Positions 42,975 through 52,489 of a DNA stretch of 64,000 bases are shown piece after piece. The notes beneath the pieces were generated by a model. It searched no databases. It saw nothing but the letters and a program-made list of their open reading frames with translations, and was not told the DNA's origin. Origin of the DNA: Endothia cerciana (lineage: Eukaryota > Ascomycota > Sordariomycetes > Diaporthales > Cryphonectriaceae); the NCBI GenBank assembly GCA_026119935.1, contig JALRMH010000064.1, positions 112,499 to 176,498 on the forward strand. The letters run 5' to 3'. Within the stretch, counting starts at the first letter, position 1, and each line of letters opens with the position of its first letter. The position numbers and the translations under genes are program-made.

Positions 42975-43310
42975 CCTCGTGCAGGGCGACAAGGGCGGCG
43001 GGACGAAGGGCTCCCTTACGCCCCGCGCCCGCTGCCCACTGCCGCCTCCTCAATCGTGCCCCCATATCTCAGCCCTCAGCGCCTCATCAGGTCTCTGTGT
43101 GCCTGCCTTCTGTGCGCCTTCCTCCTGTGTGTGTTGTGCACCCCTGCGCCTCGGGCCGCGTGGGGCGGGACGCAGGTGTGGGGCCCTTCCCCGTTTGTCG
43201 CGTGGCCCCCCTGTCACATCACCACCACCACCACCTGCCATCTTGCGCCTGCCACCTACCGTAGATCTCAGATCTACGGTAGATCTCAGATCTCCGGTAG
43301 GTGGGCCGAT
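42975..43310 (+). repeat. R2 dispersed repeat
   Basis: GGGCGACAAGGGCGGCGGGA, CGCTGCCCACTGCCGCCTCC and CTCATCAGGTCTCTGTGTGC, then GGGGCCCTTCCCCGTTTGTC. A related piece (GGCACACAGAGACCTTCCAA and TCCCGCGATGAGGACGCC) follows at 43457-43520. Confidence 0.75.
43256..43282. repeat. perfect 13-bp inverted repeat
   Basis: CTACCGTAGATCT, a single C, then AGATCTACGGTAG. An almost exact second half-copy (AGATCTCAGATCTCCGGTAG) follows to 43300. Confidence 0.9.
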
Positions 43311-43439
43311 GCGACGATGTGGTGCGGGCGCCGGGGCTGCGCGTCCGGCCTGGACACACTGGCGGACTGACGCGCGGACCGAGAGCGAAAGATACAGACC
43401 GGCTGGCGCATTGTCGGGCGGCACCCTTTGTCACACTCC

Positions 43440-44162
43440 GAGATCGTGGAGGTAGATTGAGAGGCACACAGAGACCTTCCAAGGCACCCTGTCCCGCGAT
43501 GAGGACGCCCTGGGACTCATCACGGAGGCTCTCCCCCCCCCCCCCCAAAAATTCGAGAGTTTTAAATGGGGCTTTATCCTCGCTTGTTCATCTTCAGGGA
43601 TCATTCAATATGCGCATCTGAGTCAATCTGAGGATTCATGTGATCGTATATTTAAATAGCCTCACTGCAATACTGGGGAGAAAACATGACCTGCGCCTAG
43701 TGAACACATGGGGCCGCCGCCAGCTGCACCCGACCCTGTCAGGAGGACCAGTACACAGAATGCAGCTCCTGCTCCTCCGAGATGGCCTGCCCTCCTGCTC
43801 CAGCCCCCCCCCCCCCCCCAGGCAAGCCGTCGTGTGTTCGGGCCTCTTACCGGCTGCACCCGACCCTGTCAGGATAACCAGCATGCGCGCGCACGGCGCC
43901 CACACCCGTCGCTCATCTGAACTTTTTGTGTTGCTTTCCAGGATGGCAGCGTCATGCCCTGCGGCGCACTGCCGGCTGCAGCTCGGGCTCGCCGCGCGGT
44001 CCCAGGTGGAAGAGCTGTGTTTCCTCCGCGCCAGACGACCGCTGGCGCCGTGCCCGGGTGATATGAGGCGATGTCGGCCTGGACGGGGCAGGGCGGCCTC
44101 TGCTCCTCGTGGGCGGCGCCGGCGGATTCTTACCGCGTTGTTTGGGGTTGGAAGATGTCTTG
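43440..44162. other. no confident gene; poly-C runs
   Basis: C runs at 43533-43546 and 43806-43819 flank a direct repeat CGGCTGCACCCGACCCTGTC or near match (43727 and 43852). Confidence 0.5.
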
Positions 44163-45171
44163 TCAGCGCTGGTCTGCCGTCCTGCTCCTCCTCTCGTGGT
44201 GGCTGGCCTCCCCCTCCTCTTGGCTGTTGGCCCCTGTTGGGCCCGAGGGGCCTGTCTTTGCCTCGTCGGACGGCGCTGCTGGCGGATCTGCGTCTGCCGC
44301 GTCTAGCCTCCTCTTTTTGCTATTGTCGTTCTCTTCCTCTTTCTCCTCCTCTCGATCCCGTTTCCTCTTGTGCCCCGGAGAGGAGGAGGAGGAGGAGGAG
44401 GAGGAGGAGGAGGAGGAGGCGGCTGCCTCATTGGCGGTGGCAGAGGAGGGAGGGGCTGCGACAGGCGGGGCTGGCGGGCCGGGGGGTGCCTTGGGGTACA
44501 TGAATGGGCCTTCCGTTGACCATGCAATATGGCTGATAAGGCCAGCTATAGCATCGAAGGAGCCGTGCGACCGGGTATGGAAGCATCGGGCTATCATGGT
44601 GGCGTGTGTCCTCCGGACAATTCAAGTCAAAGGCATTCCTTCTTATTGCCTCCCCCAGTGATCGTAAATATGCGCCCTTAAGTTCTTGGAACCTCATGTC
44701 TCGTCGTTTCCGGAGCATGTCGAAGAGCTCATCGCGATCCTTGGCCTTTCGTCTGATCTCGAACACATCAGCGTGAAGGACGAGGCGATCAGACAAGGGG
44801 ATCGTGGTGGTGTCGAATCTCGGCGCGAGGACTGTAAATATGTCAGACCGAAACATGTCAGACCGAAACATGTCAAACCGAAACATGTCAGACCGAAACA
44901 TGCTAGACCGAGACATGCTAGACCGAGACATGTCAGACCGAAACATGCCAGACCGAAACATGCTAGACCGAAACATGCTAGACCGAGACATGCTAGACCG
45001 AAACATGTCAGACCGAGACATGTCAGACCGAAACATGTCAGACCGAGACATGCCAGACCGAAACATGTCAGACCGAAACATGCCGAAGTCCCCAGCATAC
45101 CAGTTAGGATCGGACTCTTGTCTTCTGAGACCTGGTTCCCGGATGCGGTAATACTCAGGCCAGTCGTCCAT
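44163..45171 (-). CDS. uncharacterised protein with pentapeptide repeat, frame change inside
   Basis: The ATG at 45171 opens MDDWPEYYRIREPGLRRQES, followed by about 17 units of a 15-bp minisatellite (consensus MFRSD, 44838-45090). A helical segment comes next (LVLHADVFEIRRKAKDRDEL, FDMLRKRRDMRFQELKGAYL). This frame runs to 44428. A second minus frame (44163-44597) looks like the true C-terminus: a Pro/Ala run, poly-Ser from a (GAG)n tract, a bipartite basic motif HKRKRDREEE...KKRR, and an acidic Ser-rich end. One indel in about 44500-44600 would join them. Either a recent frameshift, an unseen intron, or two separate pieces. Family unknown. Confidence 0.4.
44838..45090 (-). repeat. 15-bp minisatellite, about 17 units
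   Basis: Units of ACATGTCAGACCGAA with a few recurring variants. Because the period is a multiple of three, both strands are open throughout (MFRSD on minus, HVRPK on plus). Confidence 0.95.
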
Positions 45172-45485
45172 GACTGGTGATGAGCAGGCTGGCAGATGAG
45201 GTTTGAGGGTTGAACGGGGTGGATGATAGGTGGAGGGGGGAGGACATGGAAGAACAAGGCCAAGAGAAGAAAAGGAGGGGAATGTCCGAATGATTCAGGT
45301 TCCCATGGGTCTTCCACGCAGAGGACCGTGACAAATGGTGCCGCCTGACAATGGGCCAGTCCGCCCGCCAGTCCGACCGGCCATCCCACGCGCCATCACC
45401 CTGCGGCTTCCAGAGGACCGTGACAAAGGGTGCCGCCCGACAGCCCGGCGCCCGCACCGAACCATCTTCTCAGCCGCCCAGAGAT

Positions 45486-45708
45486 TTAAGATTTACGGTG
45501 GGTGGTCAGAGTGCCCGGCGGCGCAGGCGGGAAAGGAATGTGGATGGCATGGCAGGGTGGTGTGGTAGGTGTGACAGGGGTGCCACCTGACAGGGGTGCC
45601 ACCCGACAATGGGGAAAGGCCCCACCCTCATCCCGTCCCGCACGGCCCGCAGCAGGGGTGTTGCCCACGCACAGCAGCCACACACCGGAGGCGGGCACAC
45701 ACACAGCA

Positions 45709-45741
<33 letters not shown>

Positions 45742-45960
45742 CCTGACGAGCCGCTGAGGGCCGGTAGGAGAGAATGACTGAGGGGGCGGCGCATGGGAGA
45801 TGGGCGTGGGGGGGAAGGGGGCCTCTTGTTCCGCCGCCCTCGTCGCCCTGGCCCGCCTTGGTCCCGCGATGGGGGGGGGGGGGGTGCCTCCGCGATGAGT
45901 CCCAGGGCACCCCCATCGCGGGACAGGGTGCCTTGGAAGGTCTCTGTCTGGATCTATAAT
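45486..45960 (-). repeat. R2 dispersed repeat with (CA)n
   Basis: Inverted relative of 42975. It includes GGGGAAAGGCCCCACCCTCA, a CA run at 45711-45740, GCCGCCCTCGTCGCCCTGGC, a run of about 13 G at 45871-45883 and GGGACAGGGTGCCTTGGAAG. Its end abuts the truncated DUF7580 gene. Confidence 0.75.
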
Positions 45961-46049
45961 ATTGAGGGTGGGAGCCCCCACCGAGTATCGTCCTGACCAC
46001 GGGGCCCAAGGACTTGGTGGAGCCCAAGGTCGGGAACCGGCGCTGCCGG

Positions 46050-47455
46050 TCTCGACCAGCATAATTCCCAGCGCTCGTATCTTCGGGCATGGATGAATCT
46101 CACCGCTCAAGTCTGTGTTTTTGAGCGGATTCGCTACCTCGCCCTCGAGACGGGCGGATATGTACGGTCTCCATACGAGTAGATGCCCCCCTCGCCCAGC
46201 TGTGTTGAAGTTGCCGCATTCCTTCATGAAGCGGACGGTGTTGCTTGTGCAGTTTGTGTTTACCCAGTCGGACTCGTAATATAGCCAGGCTGAGTATGCA
46301 AGGATATTAGGCTAAAGCAACCTTCATCTTGGCTGATAGAGGGTATCGTAGCAGAACTTCCGCGAGCAATATGCCGGGGACATGCTCCACTTTCTGCTTG
46401 AGGCATTCAAAACCAGAACTCTGAAGCTTTCCATCCTGAACAGTAAGGCGTACACGGGAGTTGGCCTCCATACGGATGGGTTTGCAGGACTCCTCTACTT
46501 CCCGTACTTGGTTAGGGGGTAGAGACTTGACGAGTTGCACTGGCGGCATCACCGGAATACCTCACACGTTTCGTAGATCTGACTCGAGTTCTACCAATCA
46601 ACATGAGCTGGCTATTCTTCACCAGTCTGGTGGCCTGAATGGCCCCTGGGAGGTGACTGACCGAGACACGAGAGATTGGACGTCTTGCCACCGACCACGG
46701 AAAGACTCATCGTAGGACGGCGTAGAGGGGAACAACATGTCGAACTCAGCCTGGGGCGGCGTTTCCGACCTGGTTCGATGGCAGCTGCAGCAGAAGCTGT
46801 GCCAGATGTTTCCCGTGGGCAGTTCCTTTCCCATAAGTGTACTGCATATGTTTTCTTTTCGCAGCACGTTGCGAGTGGCCGAGTGAATATCGCTGGGGTG
46901 ATCGGTAACCCCGGCTTTGTGTGTACAGCCTCGTCCTCAGGCTGGCTGTTCTGGTCGCATCCTGTGAACGCCTTGAGGTGCTGTATGGCTCTCTCAGCGC
47001 CTTTGCCACTTCCTGAGGTGACGTTGAGGAGCCCTGTCCGGACCTCTGCCTGTGCCTTGCTATTGCTATCCCACGAAGAGCCTTCCATCTCTTGAGCTAC
47101 ACGCCCTAGCAAGGGGTAACCGTTCCCGGATGCCTTCTTTGGCCGCTGCCGACGCATTAGTCAGGGCTTCGGAATTCCCAGAGGGCTCTGGAGGTCTCCA
47201 CCACGTTACTGTACAGATTCTCTGAACATCTCTCAACAGCTTCGAGATGCGAGATCTTGCCCGGTCTTGCAGGCTGAGCGAAGCTTTGTTCAGGTGTTCC
47301 GATACCAGCCACAGCTCCGCGCCCAACTCCGCACACGTGGGTCGGCCATACTCCACGCCCAGCTCAATGGCAATTGCCGTAACATGAGGGAGGGCGGTGT
47401 GGGTGGTGTGTCCGAGTTTTATGGGGTCGTCCTTTTTTGCATGTGCAGACAGGGC
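46050..47455 (-). pseudogene. DUF7580-type protein, truncated and frameshifted
   Basis: The minus strand holds a helical N-terminal part (47066-47455, for example ELGAELWLVSEHLNKASLSL), a middle with IWHSFCCSCHRT, then VREVEESCKPIRMEANSRVR, LLAEVLLRYPLSAKMKVALA, a one-base frame change near 46306, and YSAWLYYESDWVNTNC, RPYISARLEGE, KIRALGIMLVE. This order (L..KM..ALA, W..YYDSDW, KPF.SARF, ALGIMLLE) is that of the fungal DUF7580 domain. The coding similarity stops at LVE (46052) and R2 begins within 100 bp. The domain is uncharacterised; some relatives carry HeLo-like helical N-terminal domains. Several frame changes in 46600-47160 remain unresolved. Confidence 0.6.
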
Positions 47456-47760
47456 TCACAGGCCATCGTCAGGATGTCGATCGGTTTTCCTCGCGGGGGT
47501 GAGAATGAGGCTGTGAAGATGCAGATGCTGCCCAAGCGCTACCAGACCCGATCAGGCCTCATGCGTGCGCTTATGTCTCACTGCCGGCGCTTAAGTAAAC
47601 CGAAAGGGGTTTTGGGTCTGTCCAGTAGGGCAGAGACCGAGGACCCGCGGCTTGTATGTCAATTCTGGCACTGTGATAATAGGCTCAAGCCTGATAGCAA
47701 CACTCTGGCAGTTCCACGATTCGACCTGTTAGTCTGCCTGTCTGGCTAGCTGTGTGCTGT
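47456..47760. other. no gene seen
   Basis: A plus frame (47267-47749) runs antisense to the DUF7580 relic and then into unassigned sequence. Confidence 0.4.
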
Positions 47761-47764
47761 TGGT

Positions 47765-48005
47765 CCGCCTCTATGTCGTGCCAGCAGGCTGTTCTCTCGA
47801 CGTATCACCCCCGTCGTGCCAGTAAGTCATTCTCATGAGCCAAGCCCTTGTCGTGCCACCAAGCCTTCCCCTCAAGCAAGCTCTTCCTATGAGCAAGCTA
47901 TTCTCTCAAGCCGAGCATTTATCATGCCCGTGAGCCATTCTCTCAGGACAAGCCCCCATCATGCTAACAAGCCTTTCTCTCAGGCTAGGCCTTACAGGTC
48001 CGTAA
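47765..48005 (-). repeat. degenerate GTCGTGCCAGCAAGCC-type repeat (M17-related)
   Basis: Several units of TCATGCCAGTAAGCCATTCT and CTCAAGCAAGCTCTTCC. It is the reverse orientation of the unit that ends M17 arrays. Confidence 0.5.
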
Positions 48006-48179
48006 GGGAATATTAGCTGGAGGTTTGGACCAGCGCTAGTAATAAACAAGATGAATATAGAAAGAGAGAGTCTTGTACTAGGACCTCTATAGCGGTAGAT
48101 GTTGCTGATCTGCTTGGGCATGTTAGTCTGGATGTCACTCCCTATAGAAGGCAGTCGATATCAGTGATGGCTTACAGGG

Positions 48180-48425
48180 CGCATGAAATTCCAAGGTATA
48201 CCCATAATGATACATCTCCCTAACAACCTCCCCATACTCAATGCGCTTCTCAACACTCTACGAGTCCGGAAGCACGCCCGGCTTCTCCTCGAGCACCAGC
48301 AAGAAGTGCTTCAGGCCCTTGAAGGAGTGGCCGACGATGTACTGGGGCTTCGGGTTGCCTTTCTCGAGATGGAGCTTGCCCTTAGTGGGCGAGGCCTGGG
48401 CCTAGAGGGTGAAGGAGACAGGGTT
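48180..48425 (-). pseudogene. unidentified coding remnant
   Basis: A minus frame reads GKLHLEKGNPKPQYIVGHSF, KGLKHFLLVLEEKPGVLPDS, a stop, then RIEYGEVVREMYHYGYTLEF. The composition and continuity suggest former coding sequence. Family not recognised. Confidence 0.3.
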
Positions 48426-48429
48426 AGTC

Positions 48430-48700
48430 TACTTGCGAGGCCTGCCTGAGGGAGAAGCTTGCCTGAGAGGAAGGCTTGATGGAACAGCCTGCTCGAGGGA
48501 GAGGCCTGCCTGGGGGGGAGAGCATGCTCGAGGGAATAGCCTGCTTAGGGGAGAGGCGTGCTCGAGGGAAAAGCTTGCCTGAGGGAAAGGCATGCTCGAG
48601 AGAAAAGCTTGAGGGAACAGCCTGCTCGACGGAGAGTCCTGCCTGGGGGAAAAGCTTGCCTGAGGCAAAGGCTTGCTGGCATGACGGGGGCCTGGCTCGA
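48430..48700 (+). repeat. M17 minisatellite array
   Basis: About 15 degenerate units (GCTTGCCTGAGGGAAAG, GCATGCTCGAGAGAAAA, GCCTGCTCGACGGAGAG). The 17-bp period leaves every frame open, hence the overlapping 100-150 codon frames. Confidence 0.75.
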
Positions 48701-48719
48701 CCAGGGCCTGTCCTCCACC

Positions 48720-48960
48720 GCCGTCGAGCCCAGCAGGCGCTACTCGCGGACGGGTCCAACCTCGCTCCGACGTATGATGGCCAAGGCTTTCAGCCTTACC
48801 TCTTGCTTCCACAGCTGTGGGACCGCCTGCGGGCCGGCTCCTGGTGCAGGACGGAGGCAGCATGCTGGCTGATCCTGGCGTACCTGGCTGGTGATGAGAG
48901 TGTTATCCTCCCCAACCTGTAGTTCGACATCGCACACAGGAAGGTTTATAGCGGGCCCCG
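48720..48960 (+). repeat. R3, best-preserved copy
   Basis: One frame is open across the copy and reads ADGSNLAPTYDGQGFQPYLL, LPQLWDRLRAGSWCR, EAACWLILAYLAGDESVILP. The same words appear in the copies at 16300-16530 and 17990-18220, mostly with stops. It may derive from a gene that was multiplied with the adjacent M17 array. Confidence 0.6.
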
Positions 48961-48984
48961 GGTTGCGCGTCCGAACTGCACACG

Positions 48985-49060
48985 CGGGGCGGACTGAGAA
49001 GGTTGGTCCTGATATAGAGCTAGCAAGCCATTCTGTAGGGATGAGAACGGCTTGCTAGCA
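48985..49060 (+). repeat. R5 fragment
   Basis: GTTGGTCCTGATATAGAGCT and GATGAGAACGGCTTGCTAGC match the second half of R5. Confidence 0.5.
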
Positions 49061-49064
49061 TGAC

Positions 49065-49230
49065 GGGTGCTTGCTCGACGGAAGGGCTTGCTCGGTGGAA
49101 AGGCTTGCTCGACGGAAGGGCTTGCTCGGTGGAAAGGCTTGCTCGGTGGAAGGGCTTGCTCGACGGAAAGGCTTGCTCGACGGAAAGGCTTGCTCGAAAG
49201 TCTTGCTCGGAGAGGTTTGCTCGACGGAAT
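49065..49230 (+). repeat. M17 minisatellite, most regular array
   Basis: Nine to ten consecutive 17-bp units of CTTGCTCG(ACGG or GTGG)AA(A/G)GG. This defines the period of the family. Confidence 0.95.
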
Positions 49231-49255
49231 GTGTGGAAGCACCCCGTAGCGGCAT

Positions 49256-49600
49256 CTAAAGTGGTGTGTCCAGGCGTCGTCCGCTCTGCCGTCCTTGCTG
49301 CCTGCCGCGGGCCTGTCTGTAGGCATATCCAGCAGCGTGACTGTAACTTCTAGCAGGGGGAGACGCGTTCGTCTCTTCTGGCAACAGGACTGCCTTCTTG
49401 GGAGGTCGTCCGCGCTGCCGCCTAGGGGGCTTGTCGAGAAATGGCCCCGACAAGAAGAACCCTAAAGATCCTGATTTGCAGCCAGCCCTTTCTTTTCGAC
49501 GCCTTGCCAACCCACCAAGGATGCCAGACTATTCGCGATGCTCTGATCAGGGTAGCCGTGTGGCTGTGGTGCTCTCTTTGCTCTCATAGGACTATAAAGG
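49256..49600 (-). repeat. R4 dispersed repeat
   Basis: The plus strand reads GACAAGAAGAACCCTAAAGA, CTTTTCGACGCCTTGCCAAC and GCGATGCTCTGATCAGGG, the inverse of 3139-3245. An open minus frame includes an AT-hook-like RQRGRPPKK, which is not present in the other copies. Confidence 0.65.
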
Positions 49601-50493
49601 TGTGGTGGACCATCTGGGGCAACCACATTCTGGCTGGCTTGGTCGGCAGATTCAGTGATCCATTGGTCTTAATTCACCGGCCTCCTTTAGTAGGCGCATT
49701 CATTGCGGGTGAAAGGAGGTGGTGAGAGGAATACAGAATATTCTTGTTGGGCACATTGGTTAGCTTAGTTTAAGATCAATAGGAAGGACCTATAGTTGTG
49801 AATAGAGGCATAGAGCACAGGCTACAGGCATAACTGTATAACCGTCAGGGTGTGGGATGGATTGCAGATATATAAACACCACTGACGGCCCCGAACTCAT
49901 AATCGTCCCCATCGGTTGCATAGAGCATGGAATCAGATACAGCGTTACTAGCGTTGGGGAACCTGAGGAAGTGCGCGTCTTTAGATAACGGTCAGCCCAC
50001 AGGCAAGGTCTTACGGGTTAGAGATATCAAACCCGGGTGGGTGGCCCAGCCATTTTGAGTTTCCGTATGGCCATCTGCGACTTCTTTCTCGGCAGTGGAG
50101 TGCAAGTTTATTCTATTGCATGTGGAACGGCCTGAACTGGTTGCCGAGCCGTCCTAAATCGAGCCCCGATCCAGAGACCATAGCCAGATGAAACCCTCGC
50201 GAGGTGTGTTGCGGGACAGGATAAATATGCCTCACGGCAGCTATCGTCTCTCTCTCTGCCTCTACCAAGGCTCCGCGGGACAGGCCGAAGGTTTCTTGTT
50301 GCTGGAGCATCCTTTCCTGGCTGAGGCCCCAACAGCCTGGGTCCTGAGTAGACTCTCGATGACAGTAGATACGTATAAACGACTTACACCCCCCCGCCTC
50401 CTGTCTCCCTTTCTTTCTTTCTTTCTCTTTTTCCCTCCCCTTCCCCTCCTTTCCCGTTGACCTAGGGAAGCTTCCATCCCGCGCCGTGTCCGC
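49601..50493. other. no gene; CT-rich leader-like stretch
   Basis: Only short frames. A TTTCTTTCTTTCTCTTTTTCCC pyrimidine tract lies at 50410-50455, downstream of the aldo/keto reductase stop. Confidence 0.5.
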
Positions 50494-51693
50494 CTAGTTG
50501 TCCAGGGGCGAGACGTTCGGGTCCCAGCAGACGGGCTTGTACTCTGTCGTCTGCAGCTCCTTGACCTCCTCGGGCGTCAGCTCGAAGGAGTACACCTCCG
50601 CATTCTGCCTGATGCGGGCCGGGGTCACGCTCTCTGTCAGAAGCACACCACAGTCAGCGTCTAAACACCCCACCCCCCAGGGGAGAGATCCCCTGGATCC
50701 AATCGGCCGGGGCGGACGTACTCGGCAGGGGGACGTAGCCCTTCTGCAGGCTCCACCTGATGAGGACCTGTGCCTCCGTCACCCCGTACTTGTCCGCGAG
50801 CCTCTTCAGCACCGGCTCGCCCCACCTCTCGCCGCGGACGAGCGGGGAGTAGGCCTCGACGGCGACGTTGCGTGCGCGGCACCACTCGGCGATGTCCTCG
50901 CGGGCGCACCAGGGGTGGATCTCCCACTGGCCCACGGAGAGGGCGCCGCCCCTGCCCGGGCCGCCGCGCTCGGCCTCGAGCTCCCTGATGTGCGCCTCGA
51001 GCTCGTCCAGGTGGTGCACGCCATAGTTGGAGACGCCGATGCTGCGGACCCTGCCCTCCTCGACGCACTCGACCAGGCCCCTCCAGGCCTCCTTGCGGGC
51101 GGCCGAGCCGCCGTAGGGGGCGTGCAGGAGCATCAGGTCGACGTAGCCGAGCCCGGTGACCTCGAGGGTCTTGGCGACCTGGGCCTTGGCGTTCTCGTAG
51201 GAGAGGGTGCGGCCGGGGACCTTGGAGGTGAAGAAGATCTGGTCGCGCGGGATGGTGGAGGCAACCTTGCGGATGGCGGCGCCGCAGCCGGCCTCGTTCT
51301 TATACACGGCCGCCGAGTCGATCTGCACCGGGGGGCGGAGAGGGGGGGTGTTAGAAAGCTGGCTATATCGACGGGGTGAATACACGGAAGCTGTGGGTCT
51401 GGACGTACGTGTCGGTAGCCGATGTTCATGGCCTCGATGCAGACACCTTCGGCGACATCTTCGGGACTAGACGTCGTGTCAGTGCCGGTTAGCGTGCGCG
51501 CGCGGGGCCTTCTCCCGATGCCGCACTCACGTCTGCCAGAGCTGTATCCCACCACTGGTCAGCAAGGTGGGGCCTCTTAATCGTCACGCAGCAAAGGGCT
51601 GGGCTGGGCTGGACCTACACCATATCCCAGCAGTGGGATCTCGTGGCCGCTGTTCAGCCTGACCTTGGTTTGGAGGTTGAGGGCGGAAGCCAT
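50494..51693 (-). CDS. aldo/keto reductase, five exons
   Basis: Exons 51619-51693, 51531-51541, 51409-51466, 50722-51322 and 50494-50633 join to 294 aa. Introns are 77, 64, 86 and 88 bp with GTAGGT, GTGAGT, GTACGT and GTACGT donors. Exon 2 is an 11-nt microexon coding LWQ and part of T, the conserved strand-1 loop (GYG-LWQT). The AKR catalytic tetrad is visible: Asp and Tyr in DSAAVYKNE, Lys in FTSK and His in LLHAP. Cofactor-site features SNYG and PLPKS follow. The length is slightly below the usual 310-330. A cytosolic NAD(P)H-dependent carbonyl reductase is expected. The substrate cannot be told. The start ATG is the first in frame and gives the usual NSGHEIPLLGYG beginning. Confidence 0.92.
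51531..51541 (-). other. 11-nt microexon of the aldo/keto reductase
   Basis: CTCTGGCAGAC lies between TACAG and GTGAGT. A GCTGACC branch point is placed 20 bp upstream of the acceptor. Omitting it breaks the frame and the family motif. Confidence 0.75.
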
Positions 51694-51775
51694 ATCGCGC
51701 GGTGGGAGGTGGAGGAGAGAGATGTGAGCTGAGGGGAGGATCCGGAGACGACCTGGTGCGGTGTTGAAGATCCAA

Positions 51776-51850
51776 GGAGGAGGAGGAGGAGGAGGAGGAG
51801 GAGGAGGAGGAGGAGGTGGTGGTGGTGGTGGTGGTGGGGGGGGGGTAAGA
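51776..51850. repeat. (GGA)n and (GGT)n microsatellites
   Basis: About 12 GGA then about 8 GGT triplets, 80 bp upstream of the reductase start codon, ending in a G run. Confidence 0.95.
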
Positions 51851-51859
51851 GGGAAGAGG

Positions 51860-52480
51860 AAGAGAAGAGAGATTATGTATCGTTACATGCCTTGCCCGGA
51901 ACACTGCCGGTGACCGGACTTTCGTGGGCCCTTCTCCGGTGGCCGGGCCGGTTCTCGCCTCCTGGGTGCACGCTGCCGCACCTTGGGAAGCGGAGCTTGG
52001 GATCTGGTCCTCCTCCTCGAGATGACCTGATCTGGCGAGCCCCCCCTCGCAAGTCACATACAGGACATGTACCGGCTGCCTACATGCCCACGTAGCGTGC
52101 TGACGTAATGACCACAAGTAACCTGGTGGACATGCCTCCTACGACATTGCTACCAGCTAATTACAAAGACAGCAGGCTCTCCTCAACCCGCGGCCGTCTC
52201 GCCTGTCTTGTGGCCCCAGCTGTCTGTCGATCCGTGAAGGGCTGGAACATACAATTCTACGTCGACACGAATGCTATCGCTGGCATCTATCAGCACGCCG
52301 ACCTCCTCTCCATAGTCTCCATAGGCGGCGCTGCCCGACCTGTGCCCCGTCTTCGAGAGTCCACCACCACCACCACCACCACCACCACCACCACAAGTCA
52401 CCGCGATGACTGGCGTCCGGTGCTCTGGCCGCGAACTAGACCCGCGAGCGCGGCCGCGACCGCGACACCGAGGCCCGTAA
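51860..52480. other. no confident gene; (CCA)n at 52358-52395
   Basis: Short open frames only, with a CCACCACCACC run. Confidence 0.5.
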
Positions 52481-52489
52481 CCCATCGTC

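Noticed and set aside
44686..45180. 164-codon plus-strand frame with HVRPK repeats
   Set aside because: Open because of the 15-bp minisatellite. The minus strand has a better start and non-repeat helical sequence.
50498..51379. 293-codon plus-strand frame
   Set aside because: Exact antisense of the aldo/keto reductase, whose motifs and splice sites are convincing.
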